This document shows, one piece after another, positions 21,354 to 32,389 of a stretch of DNA of 64,000 nucleotides. A program made the translations under genes and the position numbers. Within the stretch, counting starts at the first letter, position 1; each line of letters starts with the position of its first letter. This stretch comes from Miscanthus floridulus (taxonomy: Eukaryota > Streptophyta > Magnoliopsida > Poales > Poaceae), in the NCBI RefSeq assembly GCF_019320115.1, contig NC_089587.1, forward strand, positions 104,829,158-104,893,157, given 5' to 3'. The notes under the pieces were generated by a model. The model did no database searches. It was given only the letters and a program-made list of their open reading frames with translations, and had not been told where the DNA came from.

Positions 21354-22321
21354 CTCTTCAAGAAGATCAAGGGAGTCGACAAGTAGGCAAAGATCAAGTT
21401 CCCTTTGATCTGGGGTTCAGGTGTTTTTTGCCCATTTGCGGCATTCCCGGCGGTAGGCTTTGATGTGCTGACAGAGGGAGGGGGTAGAAGTGGAGGTGGA
21501 AGGGAGATTTCCCCAGGCTGTGGTCACCATCACCTGAAAACCCCGGCCTGTGCACCCAGAATTTCTCGAAATGGAAGCAAGCAGATTTAGGGAGTCTGGT
21601 GGAGATAGAGGCAAGTAAGGGAATGTGATCAGACGTGGTGCGGGTCCAAAGCAGTGAGGGTGGTGTTCGGGGACATGAGGTCCCAGCCATCATTGACAAA
21701 CACACGATCAAGGCAGACCAACGTCGGTCACTCGCGGCGGCTGGACCAGGTGAACAGCCTCTCGAGAAGGGGGATCTCGAGCAGCGCGAGTGCATGAATG
21801 GAGGCATTGAAACTGGTGGCCTCATCAGCATGGAAAGCATCTGTATTTTTTTCATCTGGGAAATAGGTGAGGTTGAAATCATCGAAGACAGCCCATGGGT
21901 GATCGCCAGCAGGGGGGAGGAGGGCGAGGTTAGCTAGGAACGCTGGTTTGTCAGTGTGGACAGTAGGGGCATACACATAGGTACAAGTGAAAGAGTTGCC
22001 ATCCACTTTGAAGGAGAGAACAGTAGAAATAGAGAAGGGGCTATGGGAGGAGCTGCATAGATAAAAAATAGAGGGGTCCCAGGCAAGTACAATGCCACCG
22101 GCCGCACCAACTTCATCCTTGGAGATGTAGGATGAGAGGCGAGCAGGGAGAAAGGAGCGGGCCTTAGAAGGAGTGAGTGAGGAAAGCTTGGTCTCCTGTA
22201 GGCCAACAATGGTGGCGGAGGCGGTAATGAGCTCCATAAGGACATCATCACATTTGTCATCCTGGCCGAGGCCACGAACGTTCCAAGTGAGAAGAGAGAT
22301 TGTCTTATGCATGACAGACAA
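21354..22321 (-). pseudogene. LINE (L1-type) endonuclease, start of ORF2
   Basis: APE-like endonuclease that nicks target DNA for LINE insertion. ISLLTWNVRGLG opens it near 22305. VGLQETKL (catalytic Glu) is at about 22215-22190, GGIVLAWD at 22100, and YVYAPT and WAVFDDFNLTYFPDEK at about 21985-21860. After frameshifts it continues as HIPLLASIS and FHFEKFWVHRPGF near 21600-21530 and an AW..P linker. The expected GDFN is DDFN and the SDH is weakened. The RT half is missing: the Tat LTR starts at 21353, so the insertion or a later deletion removed it. Confidence 0.8.
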
Positions 22322-22574
22322 GCAGCACCAAAGGATAACATGAATGGGACTCGATTAACAGCACAAACAGTTGAGAGTGTACATGACGAGGTCCACCTCT
22401 AAACCCTGACAAGGTAACACACACACACACAGGATAAGGGGGTGAACACAGCACACGAGCCACCCCGGAGCTCGGACCCAACAACATGAAAAGGGAAATC
22501 ATGCCTTGGCGATGGGAGACAGCTGTGGGCTCGGTGGCAAAGCACAGGCAGCTGAGAAGGATCCTAGGGATGTA
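22322..22574 (-). other. Spacer between LINE ORF1 and ORF2
   Basis: About 250 bp without a coding frame, including an ACACAC run near 22415-22432, between the ORF1 stop (22575) and the ORF2 start (22321). Confidence 0.5.
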
Positions 22575-24436
22575 TCACCCCATGGTGGGCACACCCATGT
22601 CCGCATCAGCCGGTAGGTCGATGCCACAAACATGAGTCAGGCGACGAAGGTGCGTGAAGGGAATGCGTGCAAGAGGTGGGCGTTCTAGGATGCCCGAGGC
22701 TTCTAGAGCAGCGGCCATGCCAGAGGAAGCCTTGGAGAGATTAAGCTTCATGACCTGGACACATGTCGCCATGGTGGTGTCGTCCTCATAGAAGGGGTTC
22801 TTGTTGGCCGCTAGGCGGTGGCTCCGGCAAATCTTGGGCGCGCTGTCGATAGTGTGCTTGCGCTGGGCACGGCGACACCTGATGCTAACCTCATGTTCCT
22901 CCTCCACGATGAGGTCCTCTAGGGAGGGGAGGCAGGAACGGGGGGCCCTGCACGGAGCCACCTCCTCGATCTCTAGAGCTAGAGCCCACATGGGAGCCGG
23001 AGGAGGGGTGGCGGGGCATGTCAGAGTAGGGAGACCAAGCACGATGATGGCCGGGGGCAAAGCAGCAGGAGCCGACGGCGGAGGGGACCTACAAACAAAG
23101 TTCCTCAAGGCAGAGGTGAGCCACCGAAGGTACCGAAGAGGCTACAGGTTGCAACCGAGGACCCACCATTGCTAAAGCGGGGGACGCTGAAGGTGCTCGC
23201 GGAGCCCCAGACCTCATGTGGAGGGGTGACACCATCATCATCTAGGCCGTCATCGTTGCTAGGGCCGTGGAAGACATGCGCGGTGGGGGGAGGGGTGCCC
23301 TTCGGGTGGGCCCAGAAGTCGACCACTCGAAGGCAGACTACAGCGGCCATGCCGGTGTCGAAGTTGTGGAGGAGAAGGCGCTCAGGGACATTGTCCAGGT
23401 CGTCCATCAGGAGGACACAGACAGAGGTGAAGTCCATGCCATGGAGATAGTTGGGGTCGACATAGCAAACGTTCCCGATGGTGCGGAACGCCAGTGTGAT
23501 GTGCTCCAGCATCTAGTGCTCTAGCGGGAAGTCAAACGTGGCCACCTCGATGAGCATGCATTAGTGGCAGATGTAGCGGAAGTCCACGTCCTCGTGGCGC
23601 TCCAGCATGAGTGTGGTGTCGCCCATCCGGATGGGTGAGCGATGAATGGTGGCCTCCCTAAAGTAGGGGTGGCGGAAGGAGACAACCATGGCCCTGCGGT
23701 AAGAGGTGGCCAGGGTGAAGGGGGGGGGTCTCCACCATAGCACTCTAGGGCCAGGCGGATGAAGAGGCCCGGGTCTACCCTAGCAGGCTCGATGTATGCA
23801 AAGGCAAGGCAACGGCTAGGCTCCATGTCCACGAAGGGCATGTGGACCTCGGCATAGACATTGATGGAGGAGGAGGAACCGATAGCTTGAGGGGGGGAGC
23901 TGCCCCCGCCGTAGTGGAACGGGGTCAGCTCACGATGCATGGCAGGGCGGGCAGGCTTGGGCCCAAGTGGACGTTGTTGGAGAAATGCACCACCGGGGAG
24001 CGGCTGCATCCATGGCGATTCGTAGGAGGAGAGCAGGCGTGGGTCCCCCTAGTAGGGGGGGAGGGGGCCTAAGCCCTAGAGTGACGGTTCGTCAGGGGGG
24101 ATTGCCAATTGCCCCTGGCCTGGCCAGTCCAGCTCGACATGAGAGCCAGGGTGAAAGGGCGACACAGCGGAGAGTGCCCAAACAGGCACTCATGGAGCAG
24201 GTGCGGTGAGCTGGCCATGGTGCACCTGAAGCTTCTGTTCCCGAAGCGGAGGCAAACGCGGCACTTGACTGGATCTCAGCAATCGGCGACAAGGTGGTCA
24301 GTGGAGAGGCACCGGAAACACTAGTTGCTGATGGGGGGAGCAAGTGGCTACGATGATGATGGCTCCCAGCCAGGGTATTAATAGCTCGGGGAGAGGAGAG
24401 AGTAGGGCGTCTAGGTACGAGTGGGAGATACCCGCG
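22575..24436 (-). pseudogene. LINE ORF1, middle and C-terminal part
   Basis: RNA-binding ORF1 of the same LINE, in several frames. Near 24310-24210 two zinc knuckles are visible: CFRCLSTDHLVADC (intact CCHC) and CRVCLRFGNRSFRC, where the His is Asn. A TGA lies between them. Later frames hold LEHITLAFRTIGNVCYVDP (23510-23450), VCLRVVDFWAHPKGTP (about 23345-23295) and a C-terminal RRSHRLA-like KICRSHRLAANKNPF (about 22835-22790), all of the plant LINE type. The 5' part was split off by the Sirevirus insertion at 24437; it resumes at 34562. Confidence 0.75.
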
Positions 24437-26525
24437 TGAAAGCTCTACTTTGGTTTTGGTGAATTGATGAAACCCTAAGTGCTAACCTAGTTTATCAAAG
24501 TGATTATGAGATAGGTAGCACTACTCCAAGTGATGAAGCAATGGTGAAAATCATGATGATGATGGTGGCATGGTGATGATCAAATGCTTGGACTTGGAAA
24601 AGAAGAAAGAGAAAAACAAAAAGCTCAAGGCAAAGGTGAAACTTGATAGAAGCTTTTTTCGTTTTAGTGATCGAGACACTTAGTGAGTGTGATCACATTT
24701 AGGATCGATAACTATACTATTAAGAGGAGTGAAACTCGTATCAAAATGTGGTTATCCAAGTGCCACTAGATGCTCTAACTCATTGCATATGCATTTAGGA
24801 TCTAGTGGAGTGCTGACACCCTTGAAAATATTTGTGAAAATATGCTAACACATGTGCACATGGTGATACACTTGGTGGTTGGTACATTTGAGCAAGGATA
24901 AAGAAGATAGAGTTCAAAAGGAGTTGATTGCGCTGGTCACAGGGTGTCTAGACGTGTCCGACATGCGTATCGAACGTGTCCGGTACTGTCTTAGGCAGTA
25001 GTGTTCTTGACGTGACTAGATGCGTCCGATATCTATATTGAACATGTCTGGTATTCTGGCCAGGCATGGGTAGAGTTGCTGAGGTGACCGAACTCTAGCT
25101 TGTAGCAGTGACTGGACGCTGAGCAATCACTATTTAGCGTTAGGCCGTGGTGACATGGGGCACGGGTGTTGGTCTAGAGAGGACCGAACGTAGGGGCACG
25201 TCTGGTCGGCCGCTCTAGAAGCTCTCTGGACTCGACCGGACGCTGCCCCTCCTGCATCCGGTTGGCCACACTAGACGCGTCCGGTCGGAGTTGAGCGGCT
25301 CTAGGAGCTCTCTAGACTCAATCAAACGTTGCCCCTCCTGTGTCCAGTCGGCCACACCGGACACTGCCCCTCCTGCGTCCGGTCGGCCACTGCAGTGCGT
25401 CTGATGCGTCGCGTCAGAGAGGGCCATTGGATGGCAATGGTTACTTCGTCTGAATTGGACATGTGGCGGTCAAGAATTGACTGGACACAGTGACCAGATG
25501 CATCTGATCACCACACCGGATGCGTCCGGTGCACATGACCGATGCGTCTGGTCGTCCCACAGTCAGCCCAATAATTGAACCAATGGCACTATTGTTTGGG
25601 GGTGTCTATAAATAACATTTGGCCGGCTCAAGCTCATCCTCTTGGCCATTTGCATTGACATAGCAACCTTGTAAGCTTAGCCAAGGCCCTCCCACTCATC
25701 TCCACCATTGATTCATCATATTTGTGAGATTGGGAGTGAATCCAAGTGTATTGCTTGAGTGTTTGCATGTAGAGGCACCTGGTGTTTGTGTTTCGCTACG
25801 GGATTTGCTTGTTACTCTTGGTGGTTGCCGCCACCTAGACGGCTTGGAGCAGTGAGGATCGTCGAGCGGAGATTAGTGATTGTCTCTGACTTCGATCGTG
25901 GTGATTGTGAAGGGTTCTTGACCTTTTCTCGGTGGAGACCCAAAAGGTACTCTAATGGATTGCTCGTAGCTTGTGTGATCCTCATCTTGTGTTGATTGTG
26001 CGGCACCCTATTGAGGGTTTGGTGTGTGATGCCCATTAGCTCGTGAACCTCTAAGTGAGTGAATTGCCACGACGAGGACTAGCTTGTCGGCAAGCAAGTG
26101 AACCTCGGTAAAAAATCATTGTGTCATCGATTGATTCCGAGGTGGTTGGTCTTCATTGGTATTCATTCTTGTGATTGATTGGTTCATTCCTCGACTCGGT
26201 GGTATAACCATCTTGCTCTCTCTCTCTCTCTCTTTACATAACTGCAAACTAGTTGTCAAGCTCTTTAGTGTAACTAGTCATGAGAGCTTGTTAGTTTGGT
26301 TAGTGTGGCTCTTTAGTTAGTCTTTGAGAGAACACTAACTTGGTGTAGTGACCTAGCCATTGTGTGGATAGAGACTATAGAAACTAGAATTGTGGTAGGT
26401 GGCTTGCATTTTAGTAGGCTAGCGCAACACTCGCTTCACTGCATATTTGTCTAACCGGTTTGCTAAGTGTTGTTGTAGAAATTTTTAATAGGCTATTCAC
26501 CCCCTCTAGCCATTAGTACCTTTCA
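24437..26525 (+). mobile_element. 5' LTR of the Sirevirus-like element
   Basis: 2089 bp. The region 24950-25560 is rich in CpG and repeats CGTCCGGTCGGCCAC and GAGCTCTCTGGACTCGACCG motifs. The rest is AT-rich. A CT microsatellite lies at 26216-26233. It is 83 bp shorter than the 3' LTR, mainly from repeat-number differences in the CpG-rich part. Confidence 0.9.
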
Positions 26526-26527
26526 AG

Positions 26528-26539
26528 TGGTATTGGAGT
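26528..26539 (+). other. Primer-binding site (tRNA-iMet type, diverged)
   Basis: TGGTATTGGAGT, two bases inside the 5' LTR end. It resembles TGGTATCAGAGC with two changes. Confidence 0.7.
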
Positions 26540-26582
26540 CGTGGTCACTGTGATTTGAGGCTTAACAACCTTCGATGTAAAA

Positions 26583-28431
26583 ATGGTTCTAATTAACAAC
26601 ACCAAGAAGCCACCCCAATTTGATGGCTCAAACTATCCATATTGAAAGGCTAAGATGACAACATATATCAAGTCAATCAATAGGAAAGTTTGGAAGGTGG
26701 TGGAGACCAAGATTGAGATAGAGGATCCAGAGAACCCCACCACCACCGAAGAAGTGCTTCTTCAAAACAATGATATTGCTCTTAGTGCCATCCATGATGC
26801 TATTGATGAGAGAACATTTGAGCAAATCAAGAACATTGAGAGAGCTCATGAGGTATGGAAGAAGTTGAAGGAATCATTTGAGGGCACTCAAGCCGTAAAG
26901 GATGCAAAGGCATACATTGTCAAGGAGAAGTTTACAAGCTTCAAGATGAAGGAGGATGAGAGTGTGCTAGAGATGTTTCATAGACTTCAAGTGCTTGTCA
27001 ATGATCTCAAAGCACTTGGAGAAGAGGTGAAGGACAAGGATTTCTCCCACAAGTTCTTGAGATGCTTACCTTCAAGATTTGGCATATTGGTCACTATTCT
27101 AGTGAGGAGTGGTTTGGATACCATGACACCAAACCAAGTGTTGGGAGATATAATGACCGATGATACATATAGAGATGATGATGGGAAGGAAGAAAAGAAG
27201 GAGAAGAAAGATGAGAAGAAGGATGAGAAGAAGAAGAGTGTGGCGTTCAAGGCCACATCATCCAAAGGCAAGGCAAATCAAGAATCATCAAGTGAAGATG
27301 AAGACTTGAGCTTTGATGAGATGGATGATGAGAAGATGGCTCTCTTTGTCAAAAGATTTAGCAAGTTTATGATAAAGAAGGGCTACCATGCTAGAAGAAA
27401 GAAGTCTTCATCCAAGAATAAGGATGAGTCAAGAAGGTGCTTCAATTGTGGAAGCAAGGATCATCTTGTTGCTCAATGTCCATACAATAGCAACAATGAT
27501 GATGACATCAAGAAGAACAAGAAGAAGGACAAGAAAGAAAATAAAGAGAAGATGGACAAGATGACCTTCAAGAAGAAGAAGAAAGGTGGTTCATATGTGG
27601 TCACTTGGGATAGTGATGCCTCCTCAAGTGATGATGATGATAGTGATGATGACAGGACCACCAAGAAGAAGGCACTTGCAAGCATTGCTATCAATGAGAA
27701 GCCTTCTCTCTTCGATACTCCATCATGCTTCATGGCTAAGGCTAGAGGAAGCCTATGAGAAGCTTGGCAATGCTCACAAGAAGCTTGAAAAAGCTCATTC
27801 CTCTTTGCTTGATGAGTAAAATAAGTAGAAGCATGTTGAGACATGTAATATAGGATTAACTTGTGACCTAATTGATGAATCATTATATAAGCCTATCATT
27901 GTTGCTCCCACTAACCCTTCTTGTAGCACTTTCACTTCCACCTCATCTAGTAGTGATGGTTTCACATATGATGCCTCACTAATGGTTGAGAATGAGACCC
28001 TAAAGAAGGAGGTCAATGAGCTCACTCACACCTTGGCTAAGGCCTATGGCGGTGAGGACCGCTTGCTTATGTGCTTGGGTAGCCAAAGTGCTTCTCTCTA
28101 CAAAGAGGGATTGAGCTATACCCCCAAGAATGGCAAGACGACTTTTGTTCCTCACAAGACTAGTTTTGTGAAGAACAATGGTTGGTTTTACACTAGTTGC
28201 AAGCAAGTTAGTCATGTAGAGCAAAAGTGCATAAATAAGCAGTCACAAGCTAATGTATCCTCCATTAAGCTTGATTCTTTCTATGTGTTTACCAAAGGTG
28301 CAAAGGGTGTAAAGGCTAAGTTCATTGGTGCACTATGGATGGGCTCAAAGAAGAAAGCCATTTGGGTACCGAAGAGCTTAGCGACTAACCATCAAGGACC
28401 CAAGCAAGTTTGGGTACCTAAAAAGAATTGA
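26583..28431 (+). pseudogene. Gag, Sirevirus-like element
   Basis: The start is at 26583 (PPQFDGSNYPY), but a TGA at 26643 replaces the conserved Trp, so the open frame restarts at 26655 and runs to 27758. It holds the UBN2-type gag core (VWKKLKESFEGT, YIVKEKFTSFKMKEDESV), a Lys/Glu-rich linker, and CFNCGSKDHLVAQC, an intact CCHC knuckle, at about 27438-27479. After a frameshift near 27760, 27982-28431 continues with the C-terminal part (coiled coil, SSIKLDSFYVFTKGAKG, ending VWVPKKN). A second Cys pair there (CKQVSHVEQKC) keeps a partial zinc pattern. Confidence 0.85.
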
Positions 28432-28434
28432 TCT

Positions 28435-28855
28435 TCTTTTGTAGGTCAATTACAAAGCTAGAGGGAGGCATTGGGTTCTTGATAGTGGGTGTACTCAACA
28501 TATGACCGGTGATGCAAGAATGTTCAACTCAATCAACACCAATGGCAATGATGGCTATGATAGTATCACATTTGGTAACAATGACAAAGGCAAGGTCAAA
28601 GGGCTTGGTAAGATTGAAATATACAATGACATGAGCATATACAATGTGTTGCTAGTAGAGAGCTTGAACTTCAATTTGCTATCCGTGGCTCAATTATGTG
28701 ATCTTGGATTCAAATGCATATTTGGGGTAGATGATGTAGAAATCATAAGTGTAGATGGCTCTAATTTTATCTTCAAAGGCTTTAGATATGAGAATCTATA
28801 CTTGGTTGATGTCAATGCTAATGAAACTCAAGTTATCTACATGTTTATTCACTAA
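28435..28855 (+). pseudogene. Aspartic protease, Sirevirus-like element
   Basis: RHWVLDSGCTQHMTGDARMF at about 28467-28526 carries the D-S-G active site of copia proteases. It continues as VKGLGKIEI, LVESLNFNLLSVAQLCDLG and then a frameshift near 28850. There is no start of its own; it would be made as part of the polyprotein. Confidence 0.8.
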
Positions 28856-29944
28856 GTCTAGCATGGGTTGGTTATGGCATAGAAGGCTTGGTCATGTTGG
28901 AATAAAACAATTGAATAGATTGGTTAAGCATGACTTGGTTAGAGGCTTAAAAGATGTTGTGTTTGATAAGGATAAGATTTGTAGCTCTTGTAAAGCCGGC
29001 AAACAAATTGGAAACACTCATCCAAAGAAAAATATGGTGAGCACTAGTAAAGCATTTGAGTTGTTGCATATAGATTTGTTTGGGCCAACTCAATACACTA
29101 GCATTGGTGGAAACAAATATGGCTTTATGATAGTGGATGATTATACTAGATACACTTGGGTATTCTTTCTAGTGGATAAAAGTGATGTGTTTATATATTC
29201 AAATCATTTGTCAAGGGCATTCACAATGAGTTTCAAACAACCATCAAGAGAGTTAGAAGTGACAATGGTATTGAGTTCAAGAACACTAGAACTGATGAGT
29301 TGCGTGATGAATGTGGAATTAGACATCAATTCTCGGCCAAGTACACTCCACAACCAAATGGCCTTGTTGAGAGGAAGAATAGAACACTCATTGATATGGT
29401 AAGGTCTATGCTTAGTGAGTACAATATGCGTCAATCTTTTTGGGCCAAAGCTATCAACATGGCTTGCTATTGTAGCAACCACCTTTATTGTCACCCATTG
29501 AAAGAGAAGATATCATATGAGCTCTTGAATGGTAGAAAGCCCAACATTGCATATTTTTAGGTCTTTGGTTACAAATGTTATATCTTAAAGAAAGGCACTT
29601 GATTGGGCAAATTTAACAAGAAATATGATAAAGGATTTCTACTTGGATACTCAACTAGTAGCAAAGCATATATAGTTTGGAATTTGGATAGTGTTACTCT
29701 TGAGGAAGTTCATGATGTTGAATTTGATGAAACCAAGGGTTTATAAGAAGAGAATGAGAACTTGGAAGATGTTAGAGGCATTCAACTTTCAAATGCCATG
29801 AAGAACATGGATGTTGGTGAATTAATTTCTAGACAAGTGAATGATGATGAAGATGATCAAGTGTAAGTGCTCTCTAACACAAATTTGCTAGATTATACAA
29901 ATCAAGCTAGTACAAATAGCTCTTATGATAAAGAATAAAATCAA
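28856..29944 (+). pseudogene. Integrase, Sirevirus-like element
   Basis: GAG-pre-integrase zinc region (WLWHRRLGHVG, then CSSCKAGKQ) at about 28869-29010. The core follows: HIDLFGPTQY (first Asp), IVDDYTRYTWVFF, and after a frameshift near 29220, YTPQPNGLVERKNRTL (catalytic Glu) at about 29343-29390. FWAKAINMACY and the copia-specific C-terminal GYKCYILKKG and GKFNKKYDKGFLLGYS follow with stops at 29558, 29599 and 29743. The second Asp region (SDNG-like) is lost in the frameshifted stretch. Confidence 0.8.
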
Positions 29945-30700
29945 GTGGCTAGTACATCATCTCAACCCAATGATCAAGCAAGTGCAAGCAATCAAGCTTC
30001 AATACTCCAACCAACCAATATTGCAAGGGATCATTCATTGGACACTATAATTGGAGATATTTCTAGAGGTGTACAAACAAGATCAAAATTAGCTTCATTT
30101 TATAAGCATTTCTCATTTGTATCATTCATTGAACCAAAGAAAATAGATGAAGCATTGAAGGATGTTGATTGGGTGAATGTTATACATGAAGAATTGAATA
30201 ACTTCATAAGAAATCAAGTATGGAAATTGGTAGAGAGACCAAAGGGACACAATGTGATTGGAACCAAATGGGTCTTTAGAAACAAGCAAGATCAAGATGG
30301 GACAGTAATAAGGAACAAAGCAAGATTGGTAGCACAAGGATATACACAAGTTGAAGGTCTTGACTTTAGAGAAACATATGCCCTGGTTGCTAGATTGGAA
30401 GCAATTAGAATCTTATTAGCCTATGCTTGTGCCCACAACATCAAGCGCTATCAAATGGATGTCAAGAGTAAATTTCTCAATGGTTACGTCAATGAAGAAG
30501 TATATGTTGAGCAACCTCCTGGTTTTAAAGAAGACAAAAAGCCCAACCATGTGTACAAATTGAAGAAGGCATTGTATGGCTTGAAGCAAACACCTAGAGC
30601 ATGATATGAGAGATTGAGAGACTTCCTACTCTCAAAAGGGTTCATGATGAGAAATGTTGACACCACTCTTTTCATCAAGCCTCACCAAGAGAAAGTCATT
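29945..30700 (+). pseudogene. Reverse transcriptase, Sirevirus-like element, catalytic core deleted
   Basis: [48 protein letters not shown] (usually DVKSAFLNG), VEQPPGF and [16 protein letters not shown] are clear at 30170-30600. A TGA at 30602 replaces Trp. After FIKPHQE, at about 30700, the sequence jumps straight to the KRILRYLKH region. The stretch with the YVDD catalytic motif and the following connection is therefore missing, probably over 100 codons by comparison with the family. The enzyme cannot function. Confidence 0.85.
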
Positions 30701-31260
30701 TGAAAGCTACAAAGAGAATATTAAGGTACTTGAAGCATACATAAAATGTTGATTTATGGTATCCTAAAGGAACAAAGTTTGAACTAGTTGGTTACTTCAA
30801 CTCGGATTATACGGGATGCAAGGTTGAAAGGAAGAGCACCTAGGGCACATGTCAATTGTTGGGAAGATCACTTATTTCATGGTCATCAAAGAAGCAAAAT
30901 AGTGTTGCATTATCAACCGCTGAAGCCGAATACGTATCCGCCGGTAGTTGTTGTGCACAAATACTTTGGATGAAGGCCACTTTGAGTGAATTTGGAATAA
31001 AGTTCAAGAAAGTGTCATTGCTATGTGACAATGAGAGTACAATCAAGTTAACCAACAATCCGATTCAACATGTAAGAACAAAACACATTGATGTCCGCCA
31101 CTATTTCATAAGAGATCACCAACAAAAAGGGGACATTTGTATTGAGAGTGTAGACACCAAAGATCAACTTGCCGATATATTCACCAAGCCATTAGATGAG
31201 AAAAGGTTTTGCAAGCTAAGGAATGAGTTGAACATATTGGATTTCTCAAATATGTGTTGA
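30701..31260 (+). pseudogene. RNase H, Sirevirus-like element
   Basis: Copia RNase H: the region of GYFNSDYTGC (about 30790-30820), SSKKQNSVALSTAEAEYVSA at 30888-30947, LLCDNESTIKLTNNP at about 31020, RTKHIDVRHYFIRDH, and the end DQLADIFTKPLDEKRF then a stop at 31258. The frame 30856-31260 is open. It degrades the RNA strand after first-strand synthesis. The catalytic Asp/Glu blocks look kept. Confidence 0.85.
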
Positions 31261-32389
31261 TGCTCCCTCCACTTATATGACATGCATCTCCTTCGAGCAA
31301 TCCAAGGTAAAAGTTGATTGGCATGACATACATCATTGCTAAGGATATGTTTAGTGTATCTAGTCATCTTTCACATTTAATAGGCTCATTCATGAAAATT
31401 AAATTATCTTGATGTTTGTATAGTACCACTATTGCTTCTATGCTTAATTTGGTCTAGTGGTAGCATATGACATGTTTGTGGGCTTGTAAACCTAGTGTTT
31501 GATCTAGAAAATGAGCTCTAAGTGTTTAACTCAACATGGTACAAGATAACCCTTATTTGAAGGTGTGAAGAAGCTTGTCCTTGGATCAAACTGAGTTAAA
31601 TATCTTTGACAAATGATCTAGATTGGACTATATTTGGGAAAATGATCCTCACCCCATTGAGTGACATTGATAATCCCAACCTATCTATAATTTAGGCCTT
31701 TGTGGTCATTGGTGATAATGGGGAAGAAAAACAAAGATATAAGTAATAGGGAGAGAAATAATGAGAAATTGACATAGGGGAGAGATATGACAAAGTAAGG
31801 GGATCAATTAAATTTTGAGCACATAAGTAGGGGGAGCAAACTCATAAACTTGATTGATGCATTTGAATGTGCATTTCATATGTTTGCTTGCATGGCACAA
31901 GTTTTAAATTTCAATATCCATGCTTGTGTGGTGTATGCTAGCTGTAGGTTTGAATGATAAGATAAAAAAGTAGCATGCATAGGTTAAGTAACTAGACTCA
32001 TGCTCATATTATGAAAACTAGACCCTTGCTTCTAATGTTGATGTCATGGGGTATTCTAGTTTTTGTGTATGTCTAGTTACTCATGGTGCTTAGGATGGTA
32101 TATTGGTGCATTCCGATTGGTAACACGCTTCAAAGGTCCATCTTTTATACCTTAGCATCATTTGGTAGACATTGTATCCTATATTTCCTATCTAATCATA
32201 TGTGCAAGCTACAATCCAAACTCTTAGCACATATGTAGGGGGAGCAATTGCTACCATTTGGGATTCATGAAACTTATCCACATCCTTTTACACATGGTAA
32301 ATATGCTTGGGCAAGCAACATGGATTCAAATGAATTTCAACTCATATCTTTGTGAAAGGGTCGTCATCAATTACAAAAAAGGAGGAGAT
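31261..32389 (+). other. 3' non-coding region of the Sirevirus-like element with polypurine tract
   Basis: About 1.1 kb, AT-rich, no frame of note. Several AGTAGGGGGAGC-like purine blocks occur (around 31826 and 32235). The final tract AAAAAAGGAGGAGATT abuts the 3' LTR at 32390 and would prime second-strand DNA. Multiple purine tracts here are a known Sirevirus habit. Confidence 0.75.
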
